The notes below the pieces were generated by a model. It had not been told where the DNA came from. It did not search any database and was given only the letters and a program-made list of their open reading frames with translations. Position numbers and translations under genes: made by a program. A stretch of 64,000 nucleotides of DNA from Wolbachia endosymbiont (group B) of Hofmannophila pseudospretella. GTDB taxonomy: Bacteria; Pseudomonadota; Alphaproteobacteria; Rickettsiales; Anaplasmataceae. Shown here piece by piece: positions 55,636 to 64,000 of the stretch (position 1 is its first letter; the number at the start of each line of letters is the position of its first letter). The stretch lies in assembly GCF_964028515.1 (NCBI RefSeq), contig NZ_OZ034788.1, positions 744,001 to 808,000 of the forward strand, given 5' to 3'.

Positions 55636-56703
55636 ATGAGTTTTGTTCAGAATTTAATCAGAAATTTTTTTACTTTCAAAGGTTTATTTGCTAGCGATAT
55701 TGCTATAGATCTTGGTACTGCAAATACTTTAGTTTATCAGAAAAATCAGGGGATAGTGCTTGATGAACCCTCAGTTGTAGCAAGAGTAAAAGAAAAAGGA
55801 AGTTACGTTCCTTATGCTTTTGGCAAAAAAGCTAAGATGATGCTCGGAAAAACACCTGGAGAAATAGAAGCGATCAGGCCCTTGAAAGACGGAGTTATTG
55901 CTGATTTTAAAAGCGCGGAAGAAATGTTAAAATATTTCATACGCAGCGCAAACACAAGATTCACTGTTAATAAGCCTAGTATTATCATATGTGTTCCATC
56001 TGGATCTACCCCAGTTGAAAGGCGTGCTATACAAGATGCAGCAGAAAGTGCTGGTGCAAATGAAGTATTCTTAATTGAAGAACCAATGGCTGCAGCAATT
56101 GGGGCTGGACTTCCAGTTACCGAACCTGAAGGTTCTATGATTGTTGACATAGGAGGTGGTACAACTGAAGTTGCAATTATTTCTTTAGGTGGAATTGTTT
56201 ATTCACGTTCTGCCAGAGTAGGTGGTGATATTATGGATGAGGCAATAAAGTCATACATTCGTGAAAATCATAAGTTATTGATTGGTGAAACAACTGCTGA
56301 AAAAATTAAGAAAAATGTCGGTTCAGCCAGTCTGCCAGTTGAAAACAACAAAGAGGGAATGATAATTAAAGGCAGGGATTTAGTGAGTGGTATGCCAAAA
56401 GAAATGTTTTTATCAGAATATCAAGTTGCAGAGAGCCTAATAGAGCCTATACATCAGATAATTTCTGCTATTAGAACTGCACTGGAGAGTACTCCACCCG
56501 AACTTTCTTCTGATATAGTTGATAGAGGAATAATTTTATCTGGTGGAGGTGGGTTATTGCGCAACTTGAGTAAAGTTATTAGTGAAACAACAAAATTACC
56601 AGTTCGTGTTGCAGATGATCCACTTTGTTGTGTCGCCCTGGGTAGCGGAAAAGTACTTGAAAACATGGACTATTTTGGCCATGTTTTATTCAAGCAAGAT
56701 TAA
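55636..56703 (+). CDS. mreB: Rod shape-determining protein MreB
   Basis: Bacterial actin homologue that organises cell-envelope growth. The 355-residue protein has the phosphate 1 motif IDLGTANTLVY at about residues 24-34, EEPMAAAIGAG, DIGGGTTEVA and SGGGGLLRNL. An alternative TTG two codons upstream (55630) is less likely than the ATG used here. It is complete. Confidence 0.97.
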   Translation: MSFVQNLIRNFFTFKGLFASDIAIDLGTANTLVYQKNQGIVLDEPSVVARVKEKGSYVPYAFGKKAKMMLGKTPGEIEAIRPLKDGVIADFKSAEEMLKYFIRSANTRFTVNKPSIIICVPSGSTPVERRAIQDAAESAGANEVFLIEEPMAAAIGAGLPVTEPEGSMIVDIGGGTTEVAIISLGGIVYSRSARVGGDIMDEAIKSYIRENHKLLIGETTAEKIKKNVGSASLPVENNKEGMIIKGRDLVSGMPKEMFLSEYQVAESLIEPIHQIISAIRTALESTPPELSSDIVDRGIILSGGGGLLRNLSKVISETTKLPVRVADDPLCCVALGSGKVLENMDYFGHVLFKQD

Positions 56704-56730
56704 ATTGTTTTTGAAGGCAGTTTATCGAAT

Positions 56731-56910
56731 TGTTTTGATGGAATTATGTAATATAAATGAGATCCCAGCGTCACACACCAAGTAATTTAAAGGCAACTTC
56801 CAGCAGGAAATGTCATCCCAGCGCTTGACACTGGAACTTGACTACAAATAAGTATGCTGTTTCGATGAAATTGTGTAATAGAAACTGGATTCCAGTGCTT
56901 GACACCAGGT
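56731..56910. repeat. Tandem palindromic repeats upstream of mnmA
   Basis: Two related units are visible: GATGGAATTATGTAATA followed by GATCCCAGCG, and GATGAAATTGTGTAATA followed by GGATTCCAGTG, with TCATCCCAGCGCTTGACACTGG between. An open frame through this repeat from 56838 fuses 30 residues in front of mnmA. Confidence 0.75.
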
Positions 56911-56927
56911 TTGTGTTTATAAATTAT

Positions 56928-58040
56928 ATGCTAAAAGAATTTGAAATTGAACCTTTATTAAAAGATAAAGCTCCGCATCAAACTAAGGCTATTGTTGCAA
57001 TGTCCGGGGGAGTTGATAGCTCCGTTGCTGCAGCACTGCTGTATAACCTTGGGTACGAAGTGATAGGTGTGACTCTTCAGCTATATGGCACTGATGGCAA
57101 TGCTAATGCAAGAAAAGGCGCATGCTGCGCTGGACAAGATATTTATGACGCCAAACGCGTAGCTGAAAGTGTTGGCTTTCCTCATTATATTTTAAATTAC
57201 GAAGAAACATTTCAAAAGGAAGTAATAGAAGATTTTGCGAATACTTACATGCGTGGGGAAACCCCCATACCATGTGTAAGATGTAACCAAACAGTAAAAT
57301 TCCGTGATCTATTGCAAGTCACAAAAAATCTTGGTGCGGATGTGCTCGTAACAGGACATTACGTAAGAAGATTAGAAGAAAATGGTGAGGTAAAGTTGTG
57401 CAGAAGTATTGATAAAAGTAAAGATCAAAGTTATTTTTTGTTTGCTACAACTGAGGAGCAGTTAAAGCTTTTGCGATTTCCACTAGGTGGGTTCTATAAA
57501 AGTGATATAAGAAAATTAGCAAAATATTTTAGCTTACAAATCTCTGAAAAGCCAGATAGTCAAGATATATGCTTTGTTTCCGAAAGCTATAGTAAAACAA
57601 TAGCTAAATTAGCTCCACAATCTGTACAGAAAGGTAAAATAGTAGATATTCATGGAAAAGTGCTAGGTGAGCACAGCGGCATAGTAAATTTTACAGTGGG
57701 GCAGAGAAGAGGTCTCTGCATTGCACAAAGTGAACCTCTTTATGTAGTAAGAATTAATACAGAAAATAATGAGGTTGTAGTGGGTCCAATCAACGCGCTA
57801 ATGCAAAAAAAGATATTGGTCAAAGAGTTAAATTGGTTAGAACAACCAAAAGAAGGCATGGAAGTAACTGTGAAGCTCAGGTCATCACATGCAGGAAGCT
57901 TAGCGACAATATATTCAACTGACGAAAAGAACAAAGCCTGTGTAATTTTAAACGACGATTACTTTGGCATCAGCCCTGGTCAAGCTTGTGTAGCATATAA
58001 GGGCGAACAAGTTATCGGTGGAGGGTGGATATGCTCTTAA
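56928..58040 (+). CDS. mnmA: tRNA-specific 2-thiouridylase MnmA
   Basis: Thiolates U34 of tRNAs for Lys, Glu and Gln. With the ATG at 56928 the protein has 370 residues, close to the E. coli length; the longer frame from 56838 adds repeat-encoded residues with no family counterpart. SGGVDS at residues 26-31 is the PP-loop, PCVRCN holds the first catalytic cysteine and DICFV the second. FTVGQRRGL is conserved. Confidence 0.95.
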   Translation: MLKEFEIEPLLKDKAPHQTKAIVAMSGGVDSSVAAALLYNLGYEVIGVTLQLYGTDGNANARKGACCAGQDIYDAKRVAESVGFPHYILNYEETFQKEVIEDFANTYMRGETPIPCVRCNQTVKFRDLLQVTKNLGADVLVTGHYVRRLEENGEVKLCRSIDKSKDQSYFLFATTEEQLKLLRFPLGGFYKSDIRKLAKYFSLQISEKPDSQDICFVSESYSKTIAKLAPQSVQKGKIVDIHGKVLGEHSGIVNFTVGQRRGLCIAQSEPLYVVRINTENNEVVVGPINALMQKKILVKELNWLEQPKEGMEVTVKLRSSHAGSLATIYSTDEKNKACVILNDDYFGISPGQACVAYKGEQVIGGGWICS

Positions 58041-58152
58041 CTTGGTAACTTAATTTTTTAATGTAAAATGTAAACATACAATAAAATTTATTGCTATTTT
58101 AGCCCACACCTTGTATACTATAAAGATAATTATTATACTGTGGGCTAGAGGA

Positions 58153-59430
58153 ATGGTTAAAGAAGTTGAAAAATTAATAAGAATTGTTGGTAAGGGCAAT
58201 TTATTGGAAGCTGTATTCATTCGTGAAGGCAGTTTTCAACATGCTAACTTACATAACTGCATGGATCACAGAAATCATATAGGCCTATCTAAATTCATTA
58301 ATAAAGAAGAACAAGAACCATTAGACAAATATTTTAACTTAAAATTTAGTTTACAAGGACTGTTTTTAATTTATGTTCAAGCTTATAGAGTTCTTGCAGA
58401 AAATGCTCAGCTCGATACTCAAGAAGTAATTGATAAAATATATGCTGCAGTTGAAAGTGGAAGAATGTCTACCACTTATAACGCACTAGGGGAATTGCTA
58501 GAAGAAATTGTAGATCAAGTAGAATTGACAGAAGATCAAAAAAAACTGAAGCTTCTTAGTATTTTAGCAAATCCGAAAGGTGAAACTTTATTTAACAATA
58601 ATAATGACTTTGAGAAACAAGTACTTAATAATGTTAAAAAGTTATTAAAAATAAATTACGCAAATGAATTTGATAAAGAATTCAGCTTATGTAAAGAGGT
58701 AATAAATCATTATTATTCCATACATGATATAAAAGTCGATAAAGACATAGCATTACTGTTTTCTAGTTATGGTATATTTTCTACATGTACTGGAAATAGA
58801 GATATTTTATCACTCAATCAATATATTAATGAGAAAGCTAGAGTAATCAACACACCACTGTATTACAGTTACATTTTGAAGTTAATAAACGTATTAAGTA
58901 AAATTGAGTTACCACATAGAAATGGGTTCACTAAGTATACACTTAATTATAGAGGTATAAGTGAATTGAACGGGACATTTACAGCTGCAAGAGAGCAAGA
59001 CAGTCAAGATTCTCTATATCCTAAAAATATCAAACGTACTCTAGAGCAACTACTAAAAAACCAAAATAGTGATGCATTTGAACAATTAGTAACAAACCCT
59101 GAGAATACGTATTACTCAGTGCCGCAAAGTGAATGCAGACTAAACTCTACTATCAGTAACAAAAAAAACAAAAATCATAAAAACACATTTTGTAAATTAG
59201 CTTTAGGCATGTTTATATTATCTGTTGGATTATATGCTGCTGACTATTTCCTTATGGAACAAAAGTTATTTAACTCAATGAATCCACAAACTAATCTAAT
59301 AATTGCTGCAGTGCTGACTATTGTGGTAATATATGCCTTATTTCAACTACTACAAGATCCTCCACATTCAGCGGTCAAGGATACAACTACTAAAAGCTTT
59401 ACAAATGGTCCCATGCAACTCAGCCATTAA
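58153..59430 (+). CDS. Hypothetical protein with C-terminal membrane pair
   Basis: No family recognised. I chose the ATG at 58153; a TTG at 58111 would add 14 hydrophobic residues. The 425-residue protein is mostly helical and soluble. Two hydrophobic helices close to the C-terminus (LALGMFILSVGLYAADYFLM and NLIIAAVLTIVVIYALFQLL) resemble the terminal pair of the ankyrin proteins in this window, though no ankyrin repeats are seen. Confidence 0.7.
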   Translation: MVKEVEKLIRIVGKGNLLEAVFIREGSFQHANLHNCMDHRNHIGLSKFINKEEQEPLDKYFNLKFSLQGLFLIYVQAYRVLAENAQLDTQEVIDKIYAAVESGRMSTTYNALGELLEEIVDQVELTEDQKKLKLLSILANPKGETLFNNNNDFEKQVLNNVKKLLKINYANEFDKEFSLCKEVINHYYSIHDIKVDKDIALLFSSYGIFSTCTGNRDILSLNQYINEKARVINTPLYYSYILKLINVLSKIELPHRNGFTKYTLNYRGISELNGTFTAAREQDSQDSLYPKNIKRTLEQLLKNQNSDAFEQLVTNPENTYYSVPQSECRLNSTISNKKNKNHKNTFCKLALGMFILSVGLYAADYFLMEQKLFNSMNPQTNLIIAAVLTIVVIYALFQLLQDPPHSAVKDTTTKSFTNGPMQLSH

Positions 59431-59513
59431 TGAGTTTCTACATATAGATGATAAATGTAGCACTTTTAAAGCGTATGCTATATAATCTTTTCTCTTGAAT
59501 AAAGAGGTAATCG

Positions 59514-60020
59514 ATGGATTTAAGTAAAATAAAGATAAATTCAGATGAAATAAATGTAGTAATTGAAATAAGTGCAAATGCTCATCCCATAAAGTATGAA
59601 TTTAATAAAGAGCTCGGGTTACTACGAGTTGACAGATTTTTGTCTACTTCAATGACTTATCCTTGCAATTATGGATTTGTACCAAATACATGTGCAGGTG
59701 ATGGTGATCCTGTGGATGTTTTGGTGCTCACTCAATTTCCTTTAGCGCCTGGAGTTTTGATATCGGTGCGTCCAGTGGGTGCATTACTAACTCAGGATGA
59801 AAAAGGAGAGGATGAAAAAATATTAGCCGTACCTATCTCCAGTGTTGATAGCTATTATGACAATATAAAGAACCATTCTGACTTACCTAAAAATCTACTA
59901 GATAAAATTGCTCATTTCTTTTCTCATTATAAAGATTTAGAAAAGGGAAAAACGGTAACAGTTGGAGAATGGGCTAATGTGGAAAAAGCAAAAGAAATCA
60001 TTGAGAAAAGTAAAAATTAA
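59514..60020 (+). CDS. ppa: Inorganic pyrophosphatase
   Basis: Hydrolyses pyrophosphate, driving biosynthetic reactions. The 168-residue family I enzyme has the DGDPVD metal-binding motif with Asp63, Asp65 and Asp68, and MTYPCNYGFVPNT in front of it. It is complete, with an AAGAGGT ribosome site. Confidence 0.97.
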   Translation: MDLSKIKINSDEINVVIEISANAHPIKYEFNKELGLLRVDRFLSTSMTYPCNYGFVPNTCAGDGDPVDVLVLTQFPLAPGVLISVRPVGALLTQDEKGEDEKILAVPISSVDSYYDNIKNHSDLPKNLLDKIAHFFSHYKDLEKGKTVTVGEWANVEKAKEIIEKSKN

Positions 60021-60118
60021 TTTGCATTAGAGCTGCTTAAAAAAATATTGTTGTTTTTAACATTGCGTTTAAAAGCATTAGACAGGCAGTAAAGGTCTTG
60101 ATATTATAGTAATAATTT

Positions 60119-60209
60119 GGAAGGGTGGCCGAGCGGCTGAAGGCGGCGGTTTGCTAAACCGTTATACGATTGAAAAGTCGTATCGAGGGTTCGAATCCCT
60201 CTCCTTCCG
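60119..60209 (+). tRNA. tRNA-Ser (GCU)
   Basis: A 91-base class II tRNA with acceptor stem GGAAGGG/CTCCTTCC, a D-arm, an anticodon loop TTTGCTAAA with anticodon GCT, a long variable arm (ATACGATTGAAAAGTCGTAT) and a T-arm GGTTCGAATCC. CCA is not encoded. The rest of the 60021-60322 gap shows no further gene. Confidence 0.97.
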
Positions 60210-60322
60210 TGTATTACTGTTTAGGTATTTATTGCAGTGGTTTTCTCTCTTTCACTATTAAAAGTTAGCTAGCATTCACTCAGTATTTATTATAGAATTG
60301 GTTATTAGCTGAATAGCCTTAT

Positions 60323-61450
60323 ATGCATAAAATATTAATTTTACTATTAATAATGTTGCCGCTTAGGTTACTTGCAACCGAGATTGAAATTGTTGCAGAT
60401 GTAAATGGTGAGCCAATTTCAAATTTAGATATCGAAAGACGCATCAACTTTATAAATTCATTGCCTGGTAATCAGAGTGTTAATCGTGAAAAAGTAAAAC
60501 CTCAAATCCTAAGACAGCTCATAGATGAAATCATCATTGTTAGCGAAGCACAGAAGATGAATATAGAATTGAGCAACGAGGAGTTAAATAATGCTGTCAC
60601 GTTATTCTTAACTCAAAGTTTAAAACTTGAGGCTGATGAAGTTGATCAATACGTAAAAAAGCATAATATAGATCTCAATACCCTAAAAAAACAAGTAAAG
60701 TGTCAGCTGCTGTGGAACAAGATTATTGAAGTAGGAATTGTACCGCTTATCAATATAAGCGATAAAGAAGTGGATGACATAAGAAAACAAAAAGAGAAGC
60801 CTGATTACCTTATTAAGTTTCAGGAATTTGTAATTCCTGATCAAAAAATGGCTGAAGATTTAGTAAAAAAATTACGTACCAGTAATAATCCAGAATCTTC
60901 AATAAAGATGCGCAAAGCAACCGTTAATTTAAGTCAGCTAAAAGGTACTCTCAAGGACGTTTTGGAAAGATTAGAAATCAATGACGTAGCAGGTCCGATT
61001 AGTTTAAGCGAAGGTTACTCTATTATAAAAGTCATAGATAAGGTACAGCTCGATCATACACTGCTGGAAAGTATTTTAAAAGTAAAACAAGTTGTGGTTA
61101 AAGATTCAGAAAATTTACTCTCTAATTTTAAGGAGCAAAAGGTCAGTTGTCTAAATTTTGACAAATTAGCAGACGATTTCAAATTGCCAAGCGCAAAAGA
61201 ATTTAAAATAAAAATGCGAGATTTAAATCCTGATTTACAGATTTTATTTAGTAAAACAAGTACGAATGAAATAGTAGAATTAAGAGAAAATAGCACTGCA
61301 AAGCTAATGATGTTATGTGATATCAAGAGTAATCCAGTGAATATAGAAGCAATCAAACAGGAAATGTATCAACAAAAGATTATTATACAAAGCAACCTGT
61401 TATTGGATAATATGCGTAAAAATGCAGCTGTGAGTTATCGATTTAATTGA
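60323..61450 (+). CDS. surA: SurA-like periplasmic chaperone/peptidyl-prolyl isomerase
   Basis: The 375-residue protein has a cleavable signal peptide (about residues 1-18, ending LLATE). The SurA N-terminal domain follows (VADVNGEPISNLDIERRI, RQLIDEIIIVSEAQK), with a parvulin-like region (DYLIKFQEFVIPDQKMAEDLVKKL ... GPISLSEGYSIIKVID) that is poorly conserved. SurA helps outer-membrane proteins fold. It overlaps the next open frame's first codon region. Confidence 0.85.
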   Translation: MHKILILLLIMLPLRLLATEIEIVADVNGEPISNLDIERRINFINSLPGNQSVNREKVKPQILRQLIDEIIIVSEAQKMNIELSNEELNNAVTLFLTQSLKLEADEVDQYVKKHNIDLNTLKKQVKCQLLWNKIIEVGIVPLINISDKEVDDIRKQKEKPDYLIKFQEFVIPDQKMAEDLVKKLRTSNNPESSIKMRKATVNLSQLKGTLKDVLERLEINDVAGPISLSEGYSIIKVIDKVQLDHTLLESILKVKQVVVKDSENLLSNFKEQKVSCLNFDKLADDFKLPSAKEFKIKMRDLNPDLQILFSKTSTNEIVELRENSTAKLMMLCDIKSNPVNIEAIKQEMYQQKIIIQSNLLLDNMRKNAAVSYRFN

Positions 61451-61491
61451 AGCTAGAGAATATTTTTCGTTTTTTACTCTATAAAAAGTTT

Positions 61492-62112
61492 ATGAAGAAT
61501 ATAATGCTGATTGGTGGCGGAGTTGGAAATGCAGTATTATTTTCGATAGGAAAAGCTTGTCTTGAAAACAATCATAAGGTTTTATATTTCGCTGGCTATA
61601 AAAAATTAAGTGATGTATTTAAACGAGCGCTGATAGAACGCGCATCAAACGTGACAATTTGGGCATGTGAAGAAGGATTGATAGAAACAAGCAGAGAACA
61701 GGATAAATCCTTTCATGGCAATATAATTGATGCAATAGTTTCTTATCAACGAGAAAAGGTAGATATTAATTTGAACACTATAGATAAAATCATCACTATT
61801 GGTTCTGATAAAATGATGAAAGCTATAAATGAAGCTAGAAAAACAATTTTAAAGCCATATCTGAAACCAAAACACATAGCAATATCATCAGTTAACTCTC
61901 CTATGCAGTGCATGATGAAAGAAATCTGCGCTCAATGTATTCAGCAACACATAAATAAGGAAACAGGAGAAATAAGTTTTGTTTATAGTTGCAGTAATCA
62001 AGACCAGGATATGGAGCTTGTTGACTTTGATTTTTTAAGTGAGCGCTTGAAGCAAAATAGTTTACAAGAAAAGCTCACTGCAAAATGGATAGAACATGTT
62101 CAAAGACACTAA
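61492..62112 (+). CDS. PyrK/ferredoxin-reductase-like iron-sulfur oxidoreductase
   Basis: The ATG at 61492 gives 206 residues; a TTG at 61447 is possible. It starts with MLIGGGVGNAVLF, an NAD(P)-binding motif, and ends with a cysteine cluster (QCMMKEICAQC then YSCSNQDQD) like the C-terminal iron-sulfur segment of PyrK and related electron-transfer subunits. No N-terminal FAD domain is present, so it may be the C-terminal half of a larger ancestral protein. It overlaps the next gene by 17 bases. Confidence 0.75.
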   Translation: MKNIMLIGGGVGNAVLFSIGKACLENNHKVLYFAGYKKLSDVFKRALIERASNVTIWACEEGLIETSREQDKSFHGNIIDAIVSYQREKVDINLNTIDKIITIGSDKMMKAINEARKTILKPYLKPKHIAISSVNSPMQCMMKEICAQCIQQHINKETGEISFVYSCSNQDQDMELVDFDFLSERLKQNSLQEKLTAKWIEHVQRH

Positions 62113-62647
62113 ACAGCACAAAGAGGAACTAAGGAAGCAATATAGAACCATAAGAAAAGATGTTGATGAAAGTTATTCTAGTTATGCAGCAAATTCTCTT
62201 ATTAATCTCTTTAACAAAAACTTAAGTTGCGTTAAAGGTAAAACAATAGCAGCTTACATTCCAACAGACGGGGAAATTAATGTTGTGCCTTTGATGCATC
62301 ATTTACTCGATTTAGATTATAAAGTAGCAGTCCCTAATAAAAACAAGTTATTAAAATTCGAAGAATTGAATAAAGCAGATGAAGATATAATCCCCGATAC
62401 AATCATTACTCCTGTTATTGCTTTTGATGATCATTTTAATAGGTTAGGTTTTGGCGGTGGTTGGTATGATGAAATGATAAAAAAATTACGGCCACTTGGA
62501 AAAATATTTATAGGTGTAGCCTATGAGAAGCAATATTGTAAAAATTTACCTGTGGAAAAACACGATCAAAAATTGGATATTATAATTACTGAGATGTGTG
62601 TTAGACTTGAAAGCAGGTTGCTCAAGAAAATGGATAGAAAGGAGTAG
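62096..62647 (+). CDS. 5-formyltetrahydrofolate cyclo-ligase
   Basis: Converts 5-formyl-THF to methenyl-THF using ATP (YgfA/MTHFS). The 183-residue protein has an N-terminal basic helix (KEELRKQYRTIRKDV), KTIAAYIPTDGEIN and the nucleotide-binding LGFGGGWYDEMI motif. Its start lies inside the end of the preceding oxidoreductase frame, suggesting translational coupling. Confidence 0.93.
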   Translation: MFKDTKQHKEELRKQYRTIRKDVDESYSSYAANSLINLFNKNLSCVKGKTIAAYIPTDGEINVVPLMHHLLDLDYKVAVPNKNKLLKFEELNKADEDIIPDTIITPVIAFDDHFNRLGFGGGWYDEMIKKLRPLGKIFIGVAYEKQYCKNLPVEKHDQKLDIIITEMCVRLESRLLKKMDRKE

Positions 62648-62716
62648 CATAGTCTCCCTCTTTCTGATAGTCATTGCTTATCTGTTCAGATGCATGCAAA
62701 TATTGAAACCTGTCTT

Positions 62717-62820
62717 GTCATCAGAGTAGCTGACACTGGGATCCAACTAAGTTGGTAAACACTTTACAACGTTTTTTGCACAAAAGGACTGGATTCTAGC
62801 GTCACGCGCTAGAATGACAT
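62717..62820. repeat. Palindromic repeat, longer-loop family
   Basis: Contains GTCATCAGAGTAGCTGACAC, a loop with TTGGTAAACACTTTACAACG, and a right arm with CTAGCGTCACGCGCTAG. It is the better-preserved relative of 27375-27471 and directly precedes the dispersed 310-base repeat. Confidence 0.75.
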
Positions 62821-62837
62821 CAACTTTCGAATTCCAG

Positions 62838-63150
62838 TTATGCAAGAAATCTATTCATTTGAAACTTGTTTGAGAAACGTAGCTATAAAAACCGCAGGTA
62901 CCAGTTGGTTTTTATTAGCTAAAGTAAAGGTCAAATATCTGGAATTCTGGACATAAAATCCCCCTGTAAAAAAGATTAGAAAAAAATGCAGCGCACATAT
63001 GACAGAAATTAAGTATACCCTGAAGAGGATACGCTACATTTTTTTATGAGTTTAATAAAAAGGTCTGCAGACAAAGATAGATTTTTGAGCTCTAAAAATA
63101 TCTATAATTGTCATTATAATCAGATTTAAAATATGCGGAAGTAATTTTTT
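62838..63150. repeat. Dispersed ~310 bp non-coding repeat, copy 2
   Basis: Second copy of 11535-11842 in the same orientation with scattered substitutions and small indels. It starts TTATGCAAGAAATC and ends GGAAGTAATTTTTT. Followed at 63161-63185 by a 25-base segment repeated inversely at 27500-27524. The 566-base gap 62648-63213 contains only these repeats. Confidence 0.75.
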
Positions 63151-63213
63151 GTGTCCGCTTAGCAGGGTGGCAAAATAAGATAGACAGATACATTAAAACG
63201 CTCTTCAAATGTA

Positions 63214-64000
63214 TCAACCCACTTCTTTCCCTTCTTCACTCACTTGTTCAAGATTTGGGTTCTTCACTTCAGGACTTGGCTTCATTTTCTGAGCTTTCTC
63301 ATTAACTTTTTCTTCTACCTTCTCTATTTTACCCTCACCAATTGCCATAATTGCAGGTTGAAATTGATCTATAAGATCATCAAATGGTTTTTTATCATCT
63401 AGATGAGTACTGAGGCCCTTTTCCAGAAGTCTGATCATATCAGCTTCTGAAAAATTTTCAATAGTTCCATTCTTTACTAACTCTTGTATAGCAGATTGCT
63501 GCCCTTCATTTCGAAGCATTTCTACTATCTTGTTCTGATTCTTAGCTTCTTCCATGCTTTGCCCTGCTTTTAACTTACTATCGTCTGCAATACCTGCAAG
63601 CAATTCACTACGTAATCTATCAAAATTATTCTCTCTTGCTTGAATTGTAGGCAATTTATCTATTAAATCCTTATATGAACTTTTCACTGCTTTTCCTGCT
63701 TCAATCGCACCTTCTTTTATTTTTTCCCCTGCCTTTCCTATACCTATTCCTACATAACGTCCTCCAATAGCCACAAGCGCTATTAATGTGGCAAGCACAA
63801 TAAGCGGAGAAAATGCTGCTCCTAATACCATTACAGCAGAAGCCATTCCAATTTTTTCATTTGCAGATGCTGATTTAAAATAATTGACTAGATTGTCCAG
63901 TGGACCTTTATTATTATTTATAACATTACCTATTGCTTGCTGATTAACAGATTTTAATGCACCTTCTATTATTTTTGAGTTAACACTTTCAGGAGTTAAA
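63214..64000 (-). CDS. Partial hypothetical protein, membrane segment plus acidic tail
   Basis: The gene runs off the right edge; its start is outside the window. The reading frame is open from 64000 down to the stop at 63214. The visible 261 residues include a hydrophobic stretch (VLGAAFSPLIVLATLIALVA) and a glycine-rich YVGIGIGKAGEKIKEG segment, followed by a helical charged region and a Lys/Glu/Pro-rich tail ending in EEGKEVG. An internal ATG at 63846 is not the start. No family recognised. Confidence 0.75.
   Translation of the reverse strand, partial: LTPESVNSKIIEGALKSVNQQAIGNVINNNKGPLDNLVNYFKSASANEKIGMASAVMVLGAAFSPLIVLATLIALVAIGGRYVGIGIGKAGEKIKEGAIEAGKAVKSSYKDLIDKLPTIQARENNFDRLRSELLAGIADDSKLKAGQSMEEAKNQNKIVEMLRNEGQQSAIQELVKNGTIENFSEADMIRLLEKGLSTHLDDKKPFDDLIDQFQPAIMAIGEGKIEKVEEKVNEKAQKMKPSPEVKNPNLEQVSEEGKEVG

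Overview
The window is a circa 64 kb stretch of an AT-rich alphaproteobacterial genome that looks like Wolbachia (Rickettsiales, arthropod endosymbiont). The evidence is the mix of reduced-genome housekeeping genes (acpP-fabF, murA, thyX, priA, recR, htpG, an ALAS-type hemA, efp, rimM, tsaD, pdhC, ftsH, tilS, pal, mreB, mnmA, ppa, surA-like) with several ankyrin-repeat genes, insertion sequences, a group II intron and many copies of the short palindromic repeat (cores such as CCCAGTGTC...GACACTGGG) that is typical of Wolbachia. No strain can be assigned from the sequence alone.

Layout. 1-3.9 kb: fatty-acid genes acpP-fabF, then murA overlapping thyX. 3.9-8.2 kb: a damaged accessory block with a YopT-like cysteine protease gene split by an IS630 element, and a hypothetical gene. 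8.3-16.4 kb: priA carrying an in-frame palindromic-repeat insertion, two ankyrin/membrane genes, and recR interrupted by a complete group II intron whose removal restores a 197-codon recR. 16.5-18.7 kb: an unknown gene and a KAP-type P-loop NTPase. 18.8-27.3 kb: htpG, two tandem-duplicated ankyrin genes and hemA. 27.6-29.4 kb: IMPase-like, efp and rimM on the minus strand. 29.5-33.2 kb: a giant membrane-embedded SF2 helicase-like protein. 33.2-43.7 kb: argD, a sensor histidine kinase, an HExxH protein, tsaD, a 1196-residue ankyrin protein and a type I secretion ABC ATPase. 43.8-46.5 kb: a gene wrecked by IS5 and IS630 insertions. 46.5-60 kb: pdhC, hypothetical membrane genes, ftsH, tilS, pal, a degenerate M32 carboxypeptidase homologue, mreB, mnmA and ppa. 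60.1 kb to the end: tRNA-Ser, a surA-like gene, a PyrK-like oxidoreductase, a 5-formyl-THF cyclo-ligase, repeats, and a partial minus-strand gene running off the right edge.

The housekeeping genes cover cell envelope precursors and shape, translation factors, DNA repair and restart, and haem and folate metabolism. The accessory genes (ankyrin proteins with terminal hydrophobic pairs, protease-like effectors, ABC exporter) fit host interaction. The main points for a second look are the intron-in-recR arrangement, the repeat-encoded peptide inside PriA, the IS-split protease, the membrane helicase, catalytically degenerate enzyme relatives (M32, IMPase), the ankyrin tandem duplication with a chimeric hemA/htpG junction, and a roughly 310 bp dispersed non-coding repeat.
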